Shown: positions 1 to 9,047, counted from the stretch's first letter. The stretch is DNA of 64,000 bases from DATKUC01 sp964553615 (GCA_964553615.1 CAZKMA010000003.1:62001-126000); one strand, 5' to 3'. Made by a program: numbers and translations. Notes: a model not told the origin generated them from the sequence alone.

Positions 1-779
1 GACGTCCCCGCCGCAAGATCGCCCTGGAAAAGGTAGTAGGGCTTTACCCCGGCCTGCACGAGTCCACGAAACAGCTGTTCGAGCGTATCAACACGGTCGT
101 TGATACCCCGGAGGAGCACCGCCTGATTGAGCACCGGTATGCCCTCGGCCATGAACGTTTTGACTGCGTGCCGGAACTCGTCGGTGATCTCTCTTGGGTG
201 ATTCGTGTGGATAATGGCCCAGACCGATCCGTGCCGGCCGAGGGTAGCCGCGAGCTGATGAGTTATCCGTGACGGAAGGACAACCGGCATGCGCGTGCAG
301 AGCCGTATGATGTAGTCGGGGTTGATCGACTTTACCCGCGTAAGGATCTTGTCCAGCTCCGCATCCGGGAGCATCAGCGGATCCCCGCCTGAAAGGAGAA
401 TTTCCTTGACGGCGGGGGTTCGCTGCAGATATCCACAGACGCGATCGAGCTGTTCTTCGGTTATGCGTCCTCCACCGTGGCCGGTAAAATGGCGCCGGAA
501 GCAGTGACGGCAGTAGGTGGCGCACCGGTCGTTCACGAGCAGGAGAACGCGATCCCTGTAGTGGTGCACCAGTCGCTCTTCAACGAGATATCTCCTGTCG
601 CCGATCGGATCCGGTGTCTCGACCGGGAGCGTCACGAGCTCTCCTTTGCGTGGAATGAACTGTGCGGCTATGGGATCGGTTTCCGGGTTCTCGGATTCTG
701 CAAGTTGTGCATAGTACCTGCTGACACCGTAGGGAAGGCGAGTATCGGGGTCAATCCCGGAAAGAAATGAATCACTCAT
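1..779 (-). CDS. kamA: Lysine 2,3-aminomutase-type radical SAM enzyme (3' end off window)
   Basis: The C-terminus lies beyond the left edge; 259 codons are visible. I translated it from the minus strand starting at the ATG at 779. The radical-SAM cluster motif CATYCRHC (C86, C90, C93) is followed by FRRHF, and further in come SGGDPL and a LNQAVLL-type segment, all as in the KamA/AblA family of PLP- and SAM-dependent aminomutases that move an amino group from C2 to C3 of lysine or a related amino acid. The N-terminal run DPIAAQFIP also fits KamA better than EpmB. No clear Shine-Dalgarno precedes the ATG. It lies just beyond the gap terminator on the same strand. Whether the substrate is lysine or glutamate cannot be decided from the visible part. 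Confidence 0.85.
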   Translation of the reverse strand, partial: MSDSFLSGIDPDTRLPYGVSRYYAQLAESENPETDPIAAQFIPRKGELVTLPVETPDPIGDRRYLVEERLVHHYRDRVLLLVNDRCATYCRHCFRRHFTGHGGGRITEEQLDRVCGYLQRTPAVKEILLSGGDPLMLPDAELDKILTRVKSINPDYIIRLCTRMPVVLPSRITHQLAATLGRHGSVWAIIHTNHPREITDEFRHAVKTFMAEGIPVLNQAVLLRGINDRVDTLEQLFRGLVQAGVKPYYLFQGDLAAGT

Positions 780-794
780 TGGAGGCAGTATATC

Positions 795-825
795 AAAAAA
801 AGCGGCATCAGAAGATGCCGCTTTT
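795..825. terminator. Bidirectional rho-independent terminator downstream of gap
   Basis: A perfect 9-bp stem AGCGGCATC/GATGCCGCT (801-809 and 814-822) with an AGAA loop. It is flanked by seven A on the left and TTTT on the right, so read on the minus strand it ends in seven T. It should end gap transcripts before kamA. Confidence 0.9.
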
Positions 826-863
826 CGCTTTCTCTCGGTTCGAGAGCGCTGTGTTCGCTATTG

Positions 864-1928
864 TTATTTCTTGCTGACCATATACTTCAGCAGGTCGACC
901 ATTCGGTTCGAGAAACCCCACTCGTTGTCGTACCACGAGACGACCTTGAAGAACCGCTTCTCGCCCGGCAGATTGTTCTGCAGAGTTGCGAGCGAATCAT
1001 AGGTCGAAGAGGCCGAATTGTGGATGAAGTCGGAAGAGACGACCTCTTCCTCGGTATAATCCAGGATGCCCTTGAGGTAGTCGCGGGATGCTTTCTTCAG
1101 CAGCTTGTCGATCTCTTCGATCGAAGTGTCCTTCTCCGAACGGAAGGTCAGGTCTACAACTGAGACATCTGCGGTCGGTACCCGAAACGACATTCCGGTC
1201 ATCTTTCCATTCACCTGCGGGAGGACCTGTCCTACCGCCTTTGCCGCACCGGTACTGGACGGGATTGTGTTGACGGCAGCAGCCCGGCCGCCTCTCCAGT
1301 CTTTCTTGGACGGTCCGTCAACAATCTTCTGGGTCGCTGTGTAGGAATGGATGGTGGTCATGAGACCGGTTTCGATTCCGATTCCTTCCTTCAGAATGAC
1401 GTAGACAAGCGGCGCAAGACAGTTGGTTGTGCAGCTCGCGTTCGAAACGATATTGTGTTTCGCTGGATCATATTCCCAGTGGTTGACGCCGACCAGCAGG
1501 GTTTTCACATCGCCCTTTGCAGGTGCGCTGATGATTACCTTCTTTGCCCCGGCTTTCAGGTGTCCGGTTGCCTTGTCTGCGGTGGTAAAAAGGCCAGTTG
1601 ATTCAAGGACGTACTCGACGCCGAGATCCTTCCACGGAAGGTCCTCGAGACTTCTTGTTGCTCCAATACAGCGAATCTTGTTTCCGTTGACAACGAGAAC
1701 GTCATCTTCTTCCAGGCTGGGATTGCTCTTTTCTGATGAAATATCGGCCTTCATCTTGCCATGTACCGAATCATATTTGAGCTGATAGGCGAAGTATGCC
1801 GCATCGGTGGAAACATCCACAACACCGACGACTTCAAACTCCTTGCCGAGAAGACCTTGATCGACCAGAGACTGGAACACGAGTCTTCCAATTCTGCCAA
1901 AACCGTTAATTGCTATTTTTGTTGCCAT
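864..1928 (-). CDS. gap: Glyceraldehyde-3-phosphate dehydrogenase (NAD-dependent, type I)
   Basis: Glycolytic conversion of glyceraldehyde 3-phosphate to 1,3-bisphosphoglycerate in the cytoplasm. 354 residues. The Rossmann start INGFGRIGR, the catalytic-cysteine motif SNASCTTNC (C166), TTIHSYTATQ with the catalytic histidine, and the closing WYDNEWGFSNR are all present. Compared with ordinary bacterial Gap (about 335 residues) it has an insertion near residues 58-76 (around SSEKSNPSLEEDD). From memory this insertion and the flanking residues resemble glycosomal GAPDH of kinetoplastids and the E. coli gapC type. ATG preceded by CGGAGG at good spacing. Single-gene unit with its own promoter and terminator. 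Confidence 0.97.
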   Translation of the reverse strand: MATKIAINGFGRIGRLVFQSLVDQGLLGKEFEVVGVVDVSTDAAYFAYQLKYDSVHGKMKADISSEKSNPSLEEDDVLVVNGNKIRCIGATRSLEDLPWKDLGVEYVLESTGLFTTADKATGHLKAGAKKVIISAPAKGDVKTLLVGVNHWEYDPAKHNIVSNASCTTNCLAPLVYVILKEGIGIETGLMTTIHSYTATQKIVDGPSKKDWRGGRAAAVNTIPSSTGAAKAVGQVLPQVNGKMTGMSFRVPTADVSVVDLTFRSEKDTSIEEIDKLLKKASRDYLKGILDYTEEEVVSSDFIHNSASSTYDSLATLQNNLPGEKRFFKVVSWYDNEWGFSNRMVDLLKYMVSKK

Positions 1929-1973
1929 GGCAACCTCCGTACGAATCTATATTACATGGTCGATTGATACTTA

Positions 1974-2002
1974 GTTATACGAAAATCCTCCATTTTAGGC
2001 AA
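1974..2002 (-). promoter_or_regulatory. Promoter of gap
   Basis: Minus-strand -35 TTGCCT (1997-2002), 17-bp spacer, -10 TATAAC (1974-1979). The distance to the gap start at 1928 leaves a leader of about 40 nt containing the CGGAGG ribosome-binding site. Confidence 0.7.
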
Positions 2003-2050
2003 GTGGGGGGGTGCAGGGCCGGCGCGTGACGCGCTAATTCGTGTGGCTTA

Positions 2051-4840
2051 TTGACCACCGCAGGCGGTTCATTTAGCATCGGCGACAGAGTGAAGAAGCG
2101 AAAGTGGCGCCGGGGAGGGACATCCGCGGTGTCGGTCCCTATTTTGACAGTTATCCTGCTGGTTGCCGCCGGAACCTACCTGAGTATTCGCATTGCAGAT
2201 ATCGTGCATCAGGGTTATGTCCAGTCCGAACGCGATCGCGTATCGGTTAATCTCGACCAGCTTCGCGGTGCGCTGAGCGTCCAGCTGCATGCAAGTATCT
2301 ACATGAGTTCGGGTCTCGAGAGCATGGTGCACCTGCATGAGGGCATTACCGCCGGACAGTTCGATGCGGTTGCAGCCGATCTTGTCTCCCGTGACGGGAC
2401 AATTCGAAGCGTCCTGCTTGCGCCCGGCAACGTGGTCCGGTACGTCTACCCGCGAGCCGGGAACGAAAAAGCTGTCGGTTTCAACCTCGCGAAGAGCCCC
2501 TCCCAATGGGGTGCGGTGGAGGAGGCAATGAGAACCCACAAGACCATCGTTGCCGGGCCGGTGAATCTGGTAGAGGGAGGCGTCGGCGTTGTCGCCCGAA
2601 CGCCGATTTTTCTGCATTCCGAGCCGGGAAATGAACGGTACTGGGGATTCGCGGCGGTTGTCATAGACTTTCCTGAGCTGCTCCGTGCTGCCGGACTGAC
2701 GGACACGCATACCTCTCTGCAGATTTCACTTCGAAAGCAGGATCCGAATGGACGGCCCGGGCCGGTGTTCTGGGGAGATCCCGCGGTGTTCGGGCGCAAT
2801 CCGGTTGTCATGGAGGTCGCCTTCCCCGACGGTGCATGGCAAATTGCGGCGCTCCCTGCCGACGGGTGGTCACGGCCCTCTATTCTGCGGTCTCCTTCCT
2901 TCTATGGTGGCGTGCTGATTTCCCTGTTTCTTGCGTTTCTTCTCTTCCAGATTCTGCGCGTCAATCATGCACTTGGGCTGGAGATCGTACAACGTCGCCG
3001 TGCCGAGATAACCGCCCGGGAAAGGCAGGCCTATTCGCATAACCTGCTCGAGGCGAGTCTTGATCCATTCATGGCAATCGATCCGGACGGCCGGCTCATG
3101 GATGTGAACAGCGCAGCGGAGAAAATAACCGGGCTCGATCGTGGCGAGCTTGTGGGGAAGCGCTTCTCCTCATTGTTCGTCGAAGTGGAATTGGCGGGAG
3201 AGGCGCTCGATCGTGTCTGGGCTGACGGAACACTCAGGGAATGTCTTCTTTCCATCCCCAACGCCGGCGGTATGCCAATTCGGGTACAATGCAACGCCTC
3301 GCTCTTCCACGATGAGGATGGGAAGGTGAGCGGAGTGATTACGGTTGTGCGCGATGTTACCGAGAGAGAGCGGGCCGAGGCCGCTCTTCGTGCTGAGCGG
3401 GAACGGCTGTTGGACCTCATCGAGGCATTCCCCGAAGCAACATTCGTCGTGGACAGGGATCATCGGGTCATTGCGTGGAATCGAACGATGGAGGAGCTTA
3501 CCGGGGTTCCGAAGGAAGGGATACTCGGGGAGGGCGGCTACGCACACGGTGTACCCTTCTACGGCAAGCCGTCTCCCTCACTCATCGATCTGCTCGATCG
3601 ATCGGATCCCGAAGCTGAGTCGCGTTACGAGCGTTTCGAGAAGGTCGGCGATATGCTATATGCCGAAGGATTTGTGGCCAGACTCCGCGGAGGGGCGGGC
3701 GCACATCTGTGGGGTGTTGCACGGCCGCTCTTCAGCAAGGATGGTGTCCGGTATGGTGCGATCGAGGTCCTCCGCGACCTGACTGAGCTCAAGAAAACCG
3801 AGCTTGCACTGGCGAAGGCGCTCTCACTGCAGAGTACGGTCCTGGACTCTGCAGCAGACGGGATCCTGAGCGTGGACGCAGCGGGACACGTGGCAAGTTA
3901 CAATCGGCGTTTTGTCGAGATGTGGAGGGCACCGCAGGAGGTCCTTCGTGGCCCCGCGAACTCGTTGCTCGATTACGTGATAAGCCGGCTCAAGAACGGG
4001 GTCTCAAGCCGGGATCGGATAGTCAGCCTGCGGGATGACCCCAATGCGGGAACCGAGGATGTTGTCGAGTTGAAAGACGGGCGCGTCTTTGTGGTCTATT
4101 CGAGCCCGCAGCAGCTCGGGAACGATGTCGTGGGGCGTGTCTGGACGATTCACGATGACACAGAACGGCGGCAGGGCGAACAGCGGCTGAGTGCATCGCT
4201 TGAAGAGAAGAGCGTGCTTCTGCGGGAGATCCATCATCGAGTGAAGAACAACCTGCAGGTAGTAGTCAGCATGCTGTCACTGCAGGAATCTCGCATCCGC
4301 GATTCCTACGACGCAGGGATTCTCTCCGCGAGTCGGGACCGGGTCATGACTATGGCGCTGATTCATGAAGTGCTGTATCAGAACGAGAGCTTTGCGGCGA
4401 TTCAGATGCACGAGTATGTTCCCCGGCTGGCGAGCTATCTCAAGAAGACCTCCTCCGTAACGGCGATCACTCCCGAGGTCGTTCTCTATGTCGATGAGAT
4501 CAGCCTGCCTATCGATCGTGCACTTCCCTGCGCACTCATCATCAACGAGCTGGTTTCCAATGCGTTGAAGCATGCATTTCCGCAGGAAATCCGAAGACCG
4601 GAGGCGCCCCGTGTAGATATCCGCCTCCGCTGCGAGGGCAACGATACGTATTCAATTACCATCGAAGATAACGGGTGTGGCTATTCTGCAGTCGAAGATC
4701 CCGATGGTAAAGAGTCCTTCGGACTCCTGATGGTGAACATACTGGCACGGCAGATTCGTGGATCCGTTTCAACCGAGTCGAACGCCCGGGGAACGAAAAC
4801 GCGCATCCTTTTTTCTTCTGAAGAGATGTGGTCGAACTGA
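2051..4840 (+). CDS. Membrane sensor histidine kinase: CHASE, three PAS, HisKA_2, HATPase
   Basis: 929 residues. A basic N-terminus and a membrane segment (about 28-48) are followed by an extracytoplasmic CHASE-like sensor region (about 50-285, with VSRDGTIRSVLLAPGNVV), a second membrane helix (about 292-310), three PAS domains (about 335-445, 455-580 and 595-710), a HisKA_2/HWE-type dimerisation box REIHHRVKNNLQ with phospho-acceptor His near 729, and a C-terminal HATPase_c (N box INELVSNALKHA, G box EDNGCGYS). The start is a TTG at 2051 without a strong ribosome site; an in-frame GTG at 2090 is an alternative that still keeps the membrane helix. No response regulator is adjacent, so it is probably an orphan kinase. 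It converges with hemW with no gap between the stop codons. Confidence 0.9.
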   Translation: MTTAGGSFSIGDRVKKRKWRRGGTSAVSVPILTVILLVAAGTYLSIRIADIVHQGYVQSERDRVSVNLDQLRGALSVQLHASIYMSSGLESMVHLHEGITAGQFDAVAADLVSRDGTIRSVLLAPGNVVRYVYPRAGNEKAVGFNLAKSPSQWGAVEEAMRTHKTIVAGPVNLVEGGVGVVARTPIFLHSEPGNERYWGFAAVVIDFPELLRAAGLTDTHTSLQISLRKQDPNGRPGPVFWGDPAVFGRNPVVMEVAFPDGAWQIAALPADGWSRPSILRSPSFYGGVLISLFLAFLLFQILRVNHALGLEIVQRRRAEITARERQAYSHNLLEASLDPFMAIDPDGRLMDVNSAAEKITGLDRGELVGKRFSSLFVEVELAGEALDRVWADGTLRECLLSIPNAGGMPIRVQCNASLFHDEDGKVSGVITVVRDVTERERAEAALRAERERLLDLIEAFPEATFVVDRDHRVIAWNRTMEELTGVPKEGILGEGGYAHGVPFYGKPSPSLIDLLDRSDPEAESRYERFEKVGDMLYAEGFVARLRGGAGAHLWGVARPLFSKDGVRYGAIEVLRDLTELKKTELALAKALSLQSTVLDSAADGILSVDAAGHVASYNRRFVEMWRAPQEVLRGPANSLLDYVISRLKNGVSSRDRIVSLRDDPNAGTEDVVELKDGRVFVVYSSPQQLGNDVVGRVWTIHDDTERRQGEQRLSASLEEKSVLLREIHHRVKNNLQVVVSMLSLQESRIRDSYDAGILSASRDRVMTMALIHEVLYQNESFAAIQMHEYVPRLASYLKKTSSVTAITPEVVLYVDEISLPIDRALPCALIINELVSNALKHAFPQEIRRPEAPRVDIRLRCEGNDTYSITIEDNGCGYSAVEDPDGKESFGLLMVNILARQIRGSVSTESNARGTKTRILFSSEEMWSN

Positions 4841-6097
4841 TCAGACTGGCGGCCAGTTCACGTCTTTCGGCACCGTTATGGTGTCTATTCCATCTTTCAG
4901 CTCGAGAAGATAATGGTCGAGCTTCAGTCGGTGCTCCGGCTTCAGGCTGATCCGATCGGCATCGCCGGGATTCTCGCTCAATTCGAGCATCTGTCGTGCC
5001 CGCCAGTCCTCCAGGACCGGCTCAAGGCCTCGAACGGTTTCCGGTCCGAAAATTGAACCGATGCGGACAAGAGATACGCCTGCGCGCGTGCGTAGCCCGG
5101 TAATGAAGTGCTCGAACAGAAAATCGGTGGGTGCAATGGTTTCGGACTCCTGTGCTGCCGGGCCACCCCGGGACCGGGAGCCATAGACGAAGAGGTTCGG
5201 GTTCCGGATCCGGACTGCGGCCCCGTTCACCGGGATCGTGGATACCGCTCCCGGTCCGAGTCCCAGATACGGCTCAAGTCGCCAGTACCGGCTGTTGTGA
5301 ACCGACTCGGCGCCGGACCCTGCCGCAAAGTTTGACACTTCATAGGATATGAAGTTGCTGCGTGCGAGCTCGTCGCGTGCGGTGAACCAGAGATCGTCCT
5401 GCACCTCCGCCAATGGCATGGATACCGTCCCCTGATGGATCATCTGCTGGAGTGGTGTCCGATCTTCGATGGTCAACGAGTAGAGAGAGAAGTGGTCCGT
5501 TTCGAACCGCGCAGCGAGTGCAATGTCTTCCCGGATGCCCGCCTCATTCTGGCCGGGGATGCCGGCAATTATGTCGATGTTCAGATGAGGTATCTGCTGC
5601 CTGAACCCGTGCGTGCGTTCCAGGGCGTCGAGGGCTATTTCACGCGTTGCGCGTCTTCCGAGGAGCCTGAGCAGGGGATCCTGAAACGTTTGCACACCGA
5701 CGCTCAGCCGGTTTATCCCGTTGCGCGCAAGAACCGTGAGCAGCTCCTCGGTAATTGATTCGGGATTCGATTCGAAGGTCCACTCGGTGAGTCTCTCCGA
5801 ATCGGTTGGACCGGATCCGCCGATATGCCAGACGCTCCGGAAACGCTCCAGGAAACCGTCGAGCAGATCCGGGGGCAGGATGCTCGGAGTTCCGCCTCCG
5901 AAATAGACGGTCACAATCCGGGGGTGGCCCATCGCCTCGGCGGCACGCTCCGACTCCTCTATGATGCGGTTCAGCGTGGCTTCCATGACTCGCGGAGAGC
6001 GTGTGGTCTCGAAGTAGAAATCACAGTAGCGACACCGACTCGAACAAAAGGGGATGTGCACGTAGAGGCTCAATTCCGTCAGGTGGTTACTCGCCAT
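4841..6097 (-). CDS. hemW: Radical SAM heme chaperone HemW (coproporphyrinogen-oxidase-like)
   Basis: 418 residues from the ATG at 6097 (an in-frame GTG at 6106 would add three). The N-terminus LSLYVHIPFCSSRCRYCDFY carries the 4Fe-4S motif C18-x3-C22-x2-C25, then the HemN/HemW box VYFGGGTPS, the SVGVQTF segment and INIDIIAGIPGQ-type SAM contacts. HemW lacks the extra cysteine of true HemN and delivers heme to proteins in organisms where it has been tested; the distinction from HemN rests here on the CDFY context and length. It sits directly downstream of the decayed regulator on the same strand, whose stop overlaps the hemW start, so hemW may once have been its co-transcribed neighbour. Confidence 0.88.
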   Translation of the reverse strand: MASNHLTELSLYVHIPFCSSRCRYCDFYFETTRSPRVMEATLNRIIEESERAAEAMGHPRIVTVYFGGGTPSILPPDLLDGFLERFRSVWHIGGSGPTDSERLTEWTFESNPESITEELLTVLARNGINRLSVGVQTFQDPLLRLLGRRATREIALDALERTHGFRQQIPHLNIDIIAGIPGQNEAGIREDIALAARFETDHFSLYSLTIEDRTPLQQMIHQGTVSMPLAEVQDDLWFTARDELARSNFISYEVSNFAAGSGAESVHNSRYWRLEPYLGLGPGAVSTIPVNGAAVRIRNPNLFVYGSRSRGGPAAQESETIAPTDFLFEHFITGLRTRAGVSLVRIGSIFGPETVRGLEPVLEDWRARQMLELSENPGDADRISLKPEHRLKLDHYLLELKDGIDTITVPKDVNWPPV

Positions 6098-6462
6098 GCG
6101 CGCCACAGGATTTCCGGATTATGAGATCTCCGGCGACAGAGAAGGTTCGCGGCGCACTGCCGGGATTATTCAGTCGCCGGAGCATGGAATACCCCACGAG
6201 GGTTCCGATCTGAACGCATGGCGGGCGAAGTGTGGTAAGCGGACACGGAGGTGTTGCGAATGGCGCACATCATCAAATTCTACTACCCTCGCTTGATCGG
6301 GGACACTGGCGCCGAGGTTTTCAAGAGTCTGCAGCAGGCCGGCAGTTGATCGCCGTTTTGCAGTTCGCCCCGATCCAACGCTCTCTTGAGGTCCTGGCAG
6401 ATTACCCGGTATTTCACGGTGCGGCCATGGCTGTCTGACACCATAAGTCTGTCGCGCTCCAT
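6087..6462 (-). pseudogene. Decayed GntR/LacI-type sugar regulator (internal deletion and frameshifts)
   Basis: Reading the minus strand from the ATG at 6462, the first about 50 codons encode a GntR winged-helix start (KYRVICQDLKRALDRGEL, NGDQLPA). The frame then breaks, and the adjacent frame supplies a LacI/periplasmic-binding-like fragment LGASVPDQARVVEFDDV. A third frame supplies the classic C-terminal tail NNPGSAPRTFSVAGDLIIR, ending at 6087-6089 inside the hemW start region. An intact AraR-like GntR-LacI hybrid is about 350 residues, so roughly 200 central residues and the frame have been lost. It stands divergent to a permease remnant, suggesting a former sugar-uptake locus that is being lost. 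Confidence 0.75.
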
Positions 6463-6550
6463 TGTAACAAATACCAATACAAATACAAGGAGGTTGTTCA
6501 TGACGTATAAAGTTACCCGGAGAACCGCCATCGGTGAATCAACAAAATGC

Positions 6551-6579
6551 TTGACAGCAACGCGGAAGCAGCGTTTAAA
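6551..6579 (+). promoter_or_regulatory. Stranded sigma70-type promoter of the decayed sugar operon
   Basis: Perfect -35 TTGACA (6551-6556), 17-bp spacer, -10 TTTAAA (6574-6579), followed by a GGTACAGTAC dyad near the expected start site. No intact gene begins until manA at 7207, so it now may serve manA. Between 6463 and 6734 I see no coding region. Confidence 0.6.
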
Positions 6580-6734
6580 TGATACATCACGGTACAGTAC
6601 AGAATTGCTGTGGGAATGCTCTTGAACGTGAATTCAGCAGCGGTTAAGTCGTAAACTATTTGTTAACATCCTTGTGAATCTCCCATGGCGCATCTCCTTC
6701 GAAGGGAGCGCCGATATGAACGATGGTGCGGTAA

Positions 6735-7217
6735 TCCGGGTCGTGCAGGTGCTTCTCCATGCTCGGCGCCAATCCGATTGCCGCGCGTTTCTCGAACATC
6801 AACATTCGTTCGGTTCTGGTGCGAGACTATATGCTTTCGGCGCTCTTTTCCGCGTTCACTGCATTTGTTATGATGGGTCAGTTGAACTCGGTGAAGGCCA
6901 ACTATGCGGAGACCTACCTGCTCGTTGCGGTACTTGCCTGCTTTCTTGGCGGCATAGATCCGTTCGGAGGAGTAGGGCGTCTGTCCGGCATGGTAATATC
7001 GGTAGTGATCCTGCAGCTCATTTCGAGCGGGGTGAACCTTCTCCGGGTCGATCCGTTTTTTGTCCAGGCAATGTGGGGGTTCATCATCATCCTGCTCATT
7101 GCCGCAAATCATACAGGTGCGCGCATGCGCGAGTCACGACGATTGCGCCGATTAGGCGCCGCGGTCAACGAAGCCGGCGACGTGCACCAGTCCGGGAGAG
7201 GGGTTGATGGCAACTGA
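6735..7217 (+). pseudogene. C-terminal fragment of an RbsC-type sugar ABC permease
   Basis: The open frame after the TAA at 6732-6734 encodes MLGANPIAARFSNINIRS and then hydrophobic segments up to SSGVNLLRVDPFFVQAMWG and an IIILLIAANH helix. This matches the last third of RbsC-type permeases (compare IGGNPEAARLSGI and NNGLNLLGVSPFWQ in intact copies in this window). The first roughly 180 residues, including the sugar-permease signature, are absent and an in-frame stop precedes the homology. The tail overlaps the manA start by 11 bp, as in a former translationally coupled operon. Confidence 0.75.
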
Positions 7218-8289
7218 ACAGGGACAATCTTCACAGACCGCCGGTTTCTCAGCACCGATTTTTTTCGAGCGCAACCGTGTGGCGCGAGTTTACACGGGGG
7301 GGCTTCTGTTTCATGATTTTTTCGGAGACCCCGCTGAAGACGGATTCTTTCCCGAGGAGTGGGTGGCTTCTTCTGTAAAGGCGTTGAACCGGAAACCATC
7401 TTCCGACCATGAAGGGGTTTCCATAGTTGCAGACAGTGGAAGGCGGTTCGATGAGCTTCTGTCTGAATATCCGGAGGAACTTCTGGGTGGACGTACCGAG
7501 GTAGGCTTGCTCGTGAAGCTTCTGGACAGCGCAATCCGGCTGCCGGTGCAGGCCCACCCGACAAAGGAGTTCGCGCGTATTCACTTCGGCAGTCCGCACG
7601 GGAAGACGGAGTCCTGGCTCGTGCTGGATACCCGCCCCGGGGCGTCAATCTACTACGGGCTCCGCGATGGGGTCACGCTGGATGATATGCGGAAGGCAAT
7701 CCGCAGTGCCGAGTCCGACAGGAATGCGCTTCCGTCTCTCCTGAACCGTATTCCCGCTCGAAAGGGCGATGTCTATCTCATTCCGGCAGGCGTTGCCCAT
7801 GCTATCGGTGCAGGCTGTCTCATACTCGAAGTGCAGGAGCCAACCGACTTTACGATCCAGCCGGAAGTCTGGTGCGGCGAGTATCGGCTGAACGATTACG
7901 AGATGTATCTTGGCCTCGAGGAGGAGACGGCGCTCGAGTGCTTCGACTTTGAAAGGCTCGTTGGCGATCGCGCCATCGCGGAGGGGAGAAAGAATCCACG
8001 CACGGTTGCCAAAAGCGCCGACGTCCACTCGGAACTGCTCATAGGCCCGGAGGACACTCCTGAGTTCAGTGTGACCCGGCACAGGATTAGTGGAAAGATG
8101 CCGCTTGCCCACGGTCCTGCAGTATGCGTGGTCACGGGCGGTTCGGGTGTCGTAACCGGTAGTGCAGCGGCGCAGCGACGTGATGTTCACAAAGGCGACT
8201 ACTTTTTTGTTCCGGCGTCCGCAACGCGGCCCAACGGGGGTTCCGCGGTGGAGGGAGATCTCGAGTTGATCGAGTGCCTGCCCGGATAG
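7207..8289 (+). CDS. manA: Mannose-6-phosphate isomerase, type I
   Basis: 360 residues. Interconverts mannose 6-phosphate and fructose 6-phosphate. The zinc-site elements of type I enzymes are visible: PVQAHPTKEFA (QxHP), KTESWLVL (Glu ligand) and IPAGVAHAIG (His ligand), with a cupin-like C-terminal barrel. I chose the ATG at 7207, which has GAGAGGGG five bases upstream; an adjacent TTG at 7204 is possible. The gene is intact although the regulator and permease upstream are eroded. In this cell it could accept the mannose 1-phosphate-derived sugar released by the GH130 phosphorylase at 61-62 kb, but a phosphomannomutase would be needed and is not in the window. Confidence 0.9.
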   Translation: MATEQGQSSQTAGFSAPIFFERNRVARVYTGGLLFHDFFGDPAEDGFFPEEWVASSVKALNRKPSSDHEGVSIVADSGRRFDELLSEYPEELLGGRTEVGLLVKLLDSAIRLPVQAHPTKEFARIHFGSPHGKTESWLVLDTRPGASIYYGLRDGVTLDDMRKAIRSAESDRNALPSLLNRIPARKGDVYLIPAGVAHAIGAGCLILEVQEPTDFTIQPEVWCGEYRLNDYEMYLGLEEETALECFDFERLVGDRAIAEGRKNPRTVAKSADVHSELLIGPEDTPEFSVTRHRISGKMPLAHGPAVCVVTGGSGVVTGSAAAQRRDVHKGDYFFVPASATRPNGGSAVEGDLELIECLPG

Positions 8290-8315
8290 ACGGACCGGGC
8301 AGACCCTACGGCCGG

Positions 8316-8894
8316 TTACTCGCCGGCAAACTCTCCCATGACGCCTTCGAGGTTCGTGTGGCGTTCTTCCATGTCTTTGGAGCCGATCTCCAGCTGTTCC
8401 ATGAGGAGCATTGCGACGATGTCCTCGAACAGCAGGAGCGATTGTTCAAGCAATGAGGCCATAGGCTGCGCAGATGGGATCTCGTCAGGTCCGCCGAAGA
8501 TCTGTCCGGGGACTCGCACCGTGAAATCGGCGACCGTGCCGTGCTCACTTTCCGGATGCGCTGTAATTGCGCAAACGCGCGCGCCCGCTTCCTTGGCAAG
8601 TTGCATGATCCCCAGTTCAATAGTCGTGGCGGCACACTGAACTATGAGCAGATCTCCCGGGCCTATGCGCGGACAGGTGACGTCGAACACGAAGTGAACG
8701 TTGAATCCCATGTGCATAAGCCGCATTGCGAAACCCTGTGCCGAAAGCTTCATTCTGCCCATGGCAAAGATCTGGATTTGCTGTGCCTTGATTATTTCAT
8801 CTATCAGCGTAGTTACTTCCCTCGTTTCAACGGCGGCGAGTACTGAGAGATTCTCCTGAATTACCGTGTTTACCAGTTCACTGTAGCGGGACAT
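8316..8894 (-). CDS. SIS-domain sugar-phosphate isomerase, 6-phospho-3-hexuloisomerase-like
   Basis: 192 residues from the ATG at 8894, which has a perfect AGGAGG upstream. One SIS domain: IFAMGRMKLSAQGFAMRL (sugar-phosphate contact region), GPGDLLIVQCA (usually SGSG/SGET) and GARVCAITAHPES. Length and order match HxlB/MJ1247-type isomerases that convert 3-hexulose 6-phosphate to fructose 6-phosphate, but the phosphate-binding SGSGxT loop is degraded to QCAATT, so the substrate may differ. No hexulose-6-phosphate synthase is nearby. It converges with manA with 26 bp between. Confidence 0.75.
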   Translation of the reverse strand: MSRYSELVNTVIQENLSVLAAVETREVTTLIDEIIKAQQIQIFAMGRMKLSAQGFAMRLMHMGFNVHFVFDVTCPRIGPGDLLIVQCAATTIELGIMQLAKEAGARVCAITAHPESEHGTVADFTVRVPGQIFGGPDEIPSAQPMASLLEQSLLLFEDIVAMLLMEQLEIGSKDMEERHTNLEGVMGEFAGE

Positions 8895-8945
8895 ACGGCC
8901 TCCTGTCCGGTTGTTTTTGTATCGGATAATATATCTTTGTCCCGG

Positions 8946-8974
8946 ATCGTACACCGGTTGATTCTGCGTGTCAA
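8946..8974 (-). promoter_or_regulatory. Promoter of the SIS isomerase gene
   Basis: Minus-strand -35 TTGACA (8969-8974), 17-bp spacer, -10 TACGAT (8946-8951), about 50 bp before the start codon. Confidence 0.55.
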
Positions 8975-9021
8975 CGCGGGGCCATCGCAGGGAAGTGCTT
9001 CATGTATTGCGGGTGGACCGA

Positions 9022-9027
9022 TATAAT
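9022..9027 (+). promoter_or_regulatory. Likely -10 element for the M42 peptidase gene
   Basis: Consensus TATAAT 20 bp before the ATG at 9048; the -35 region (TTCATG at 17 bp) is weak. Confidence 0.45.
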
Positions 9028-9047
9028 GCCATTTCGAGGAGAAGAAC

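Noticed and set aside
6656..6811. Minus-strand peptide of about 50 residues ending GDAPWEIHKDVNK
   Set aside because: Looks protein-like (HLHDPDYRTIVHIGAPFEGD) but overlaps the permease remnant, has no ribosome site, and I recognise no family. Possibly another remnant of the decayed locus.
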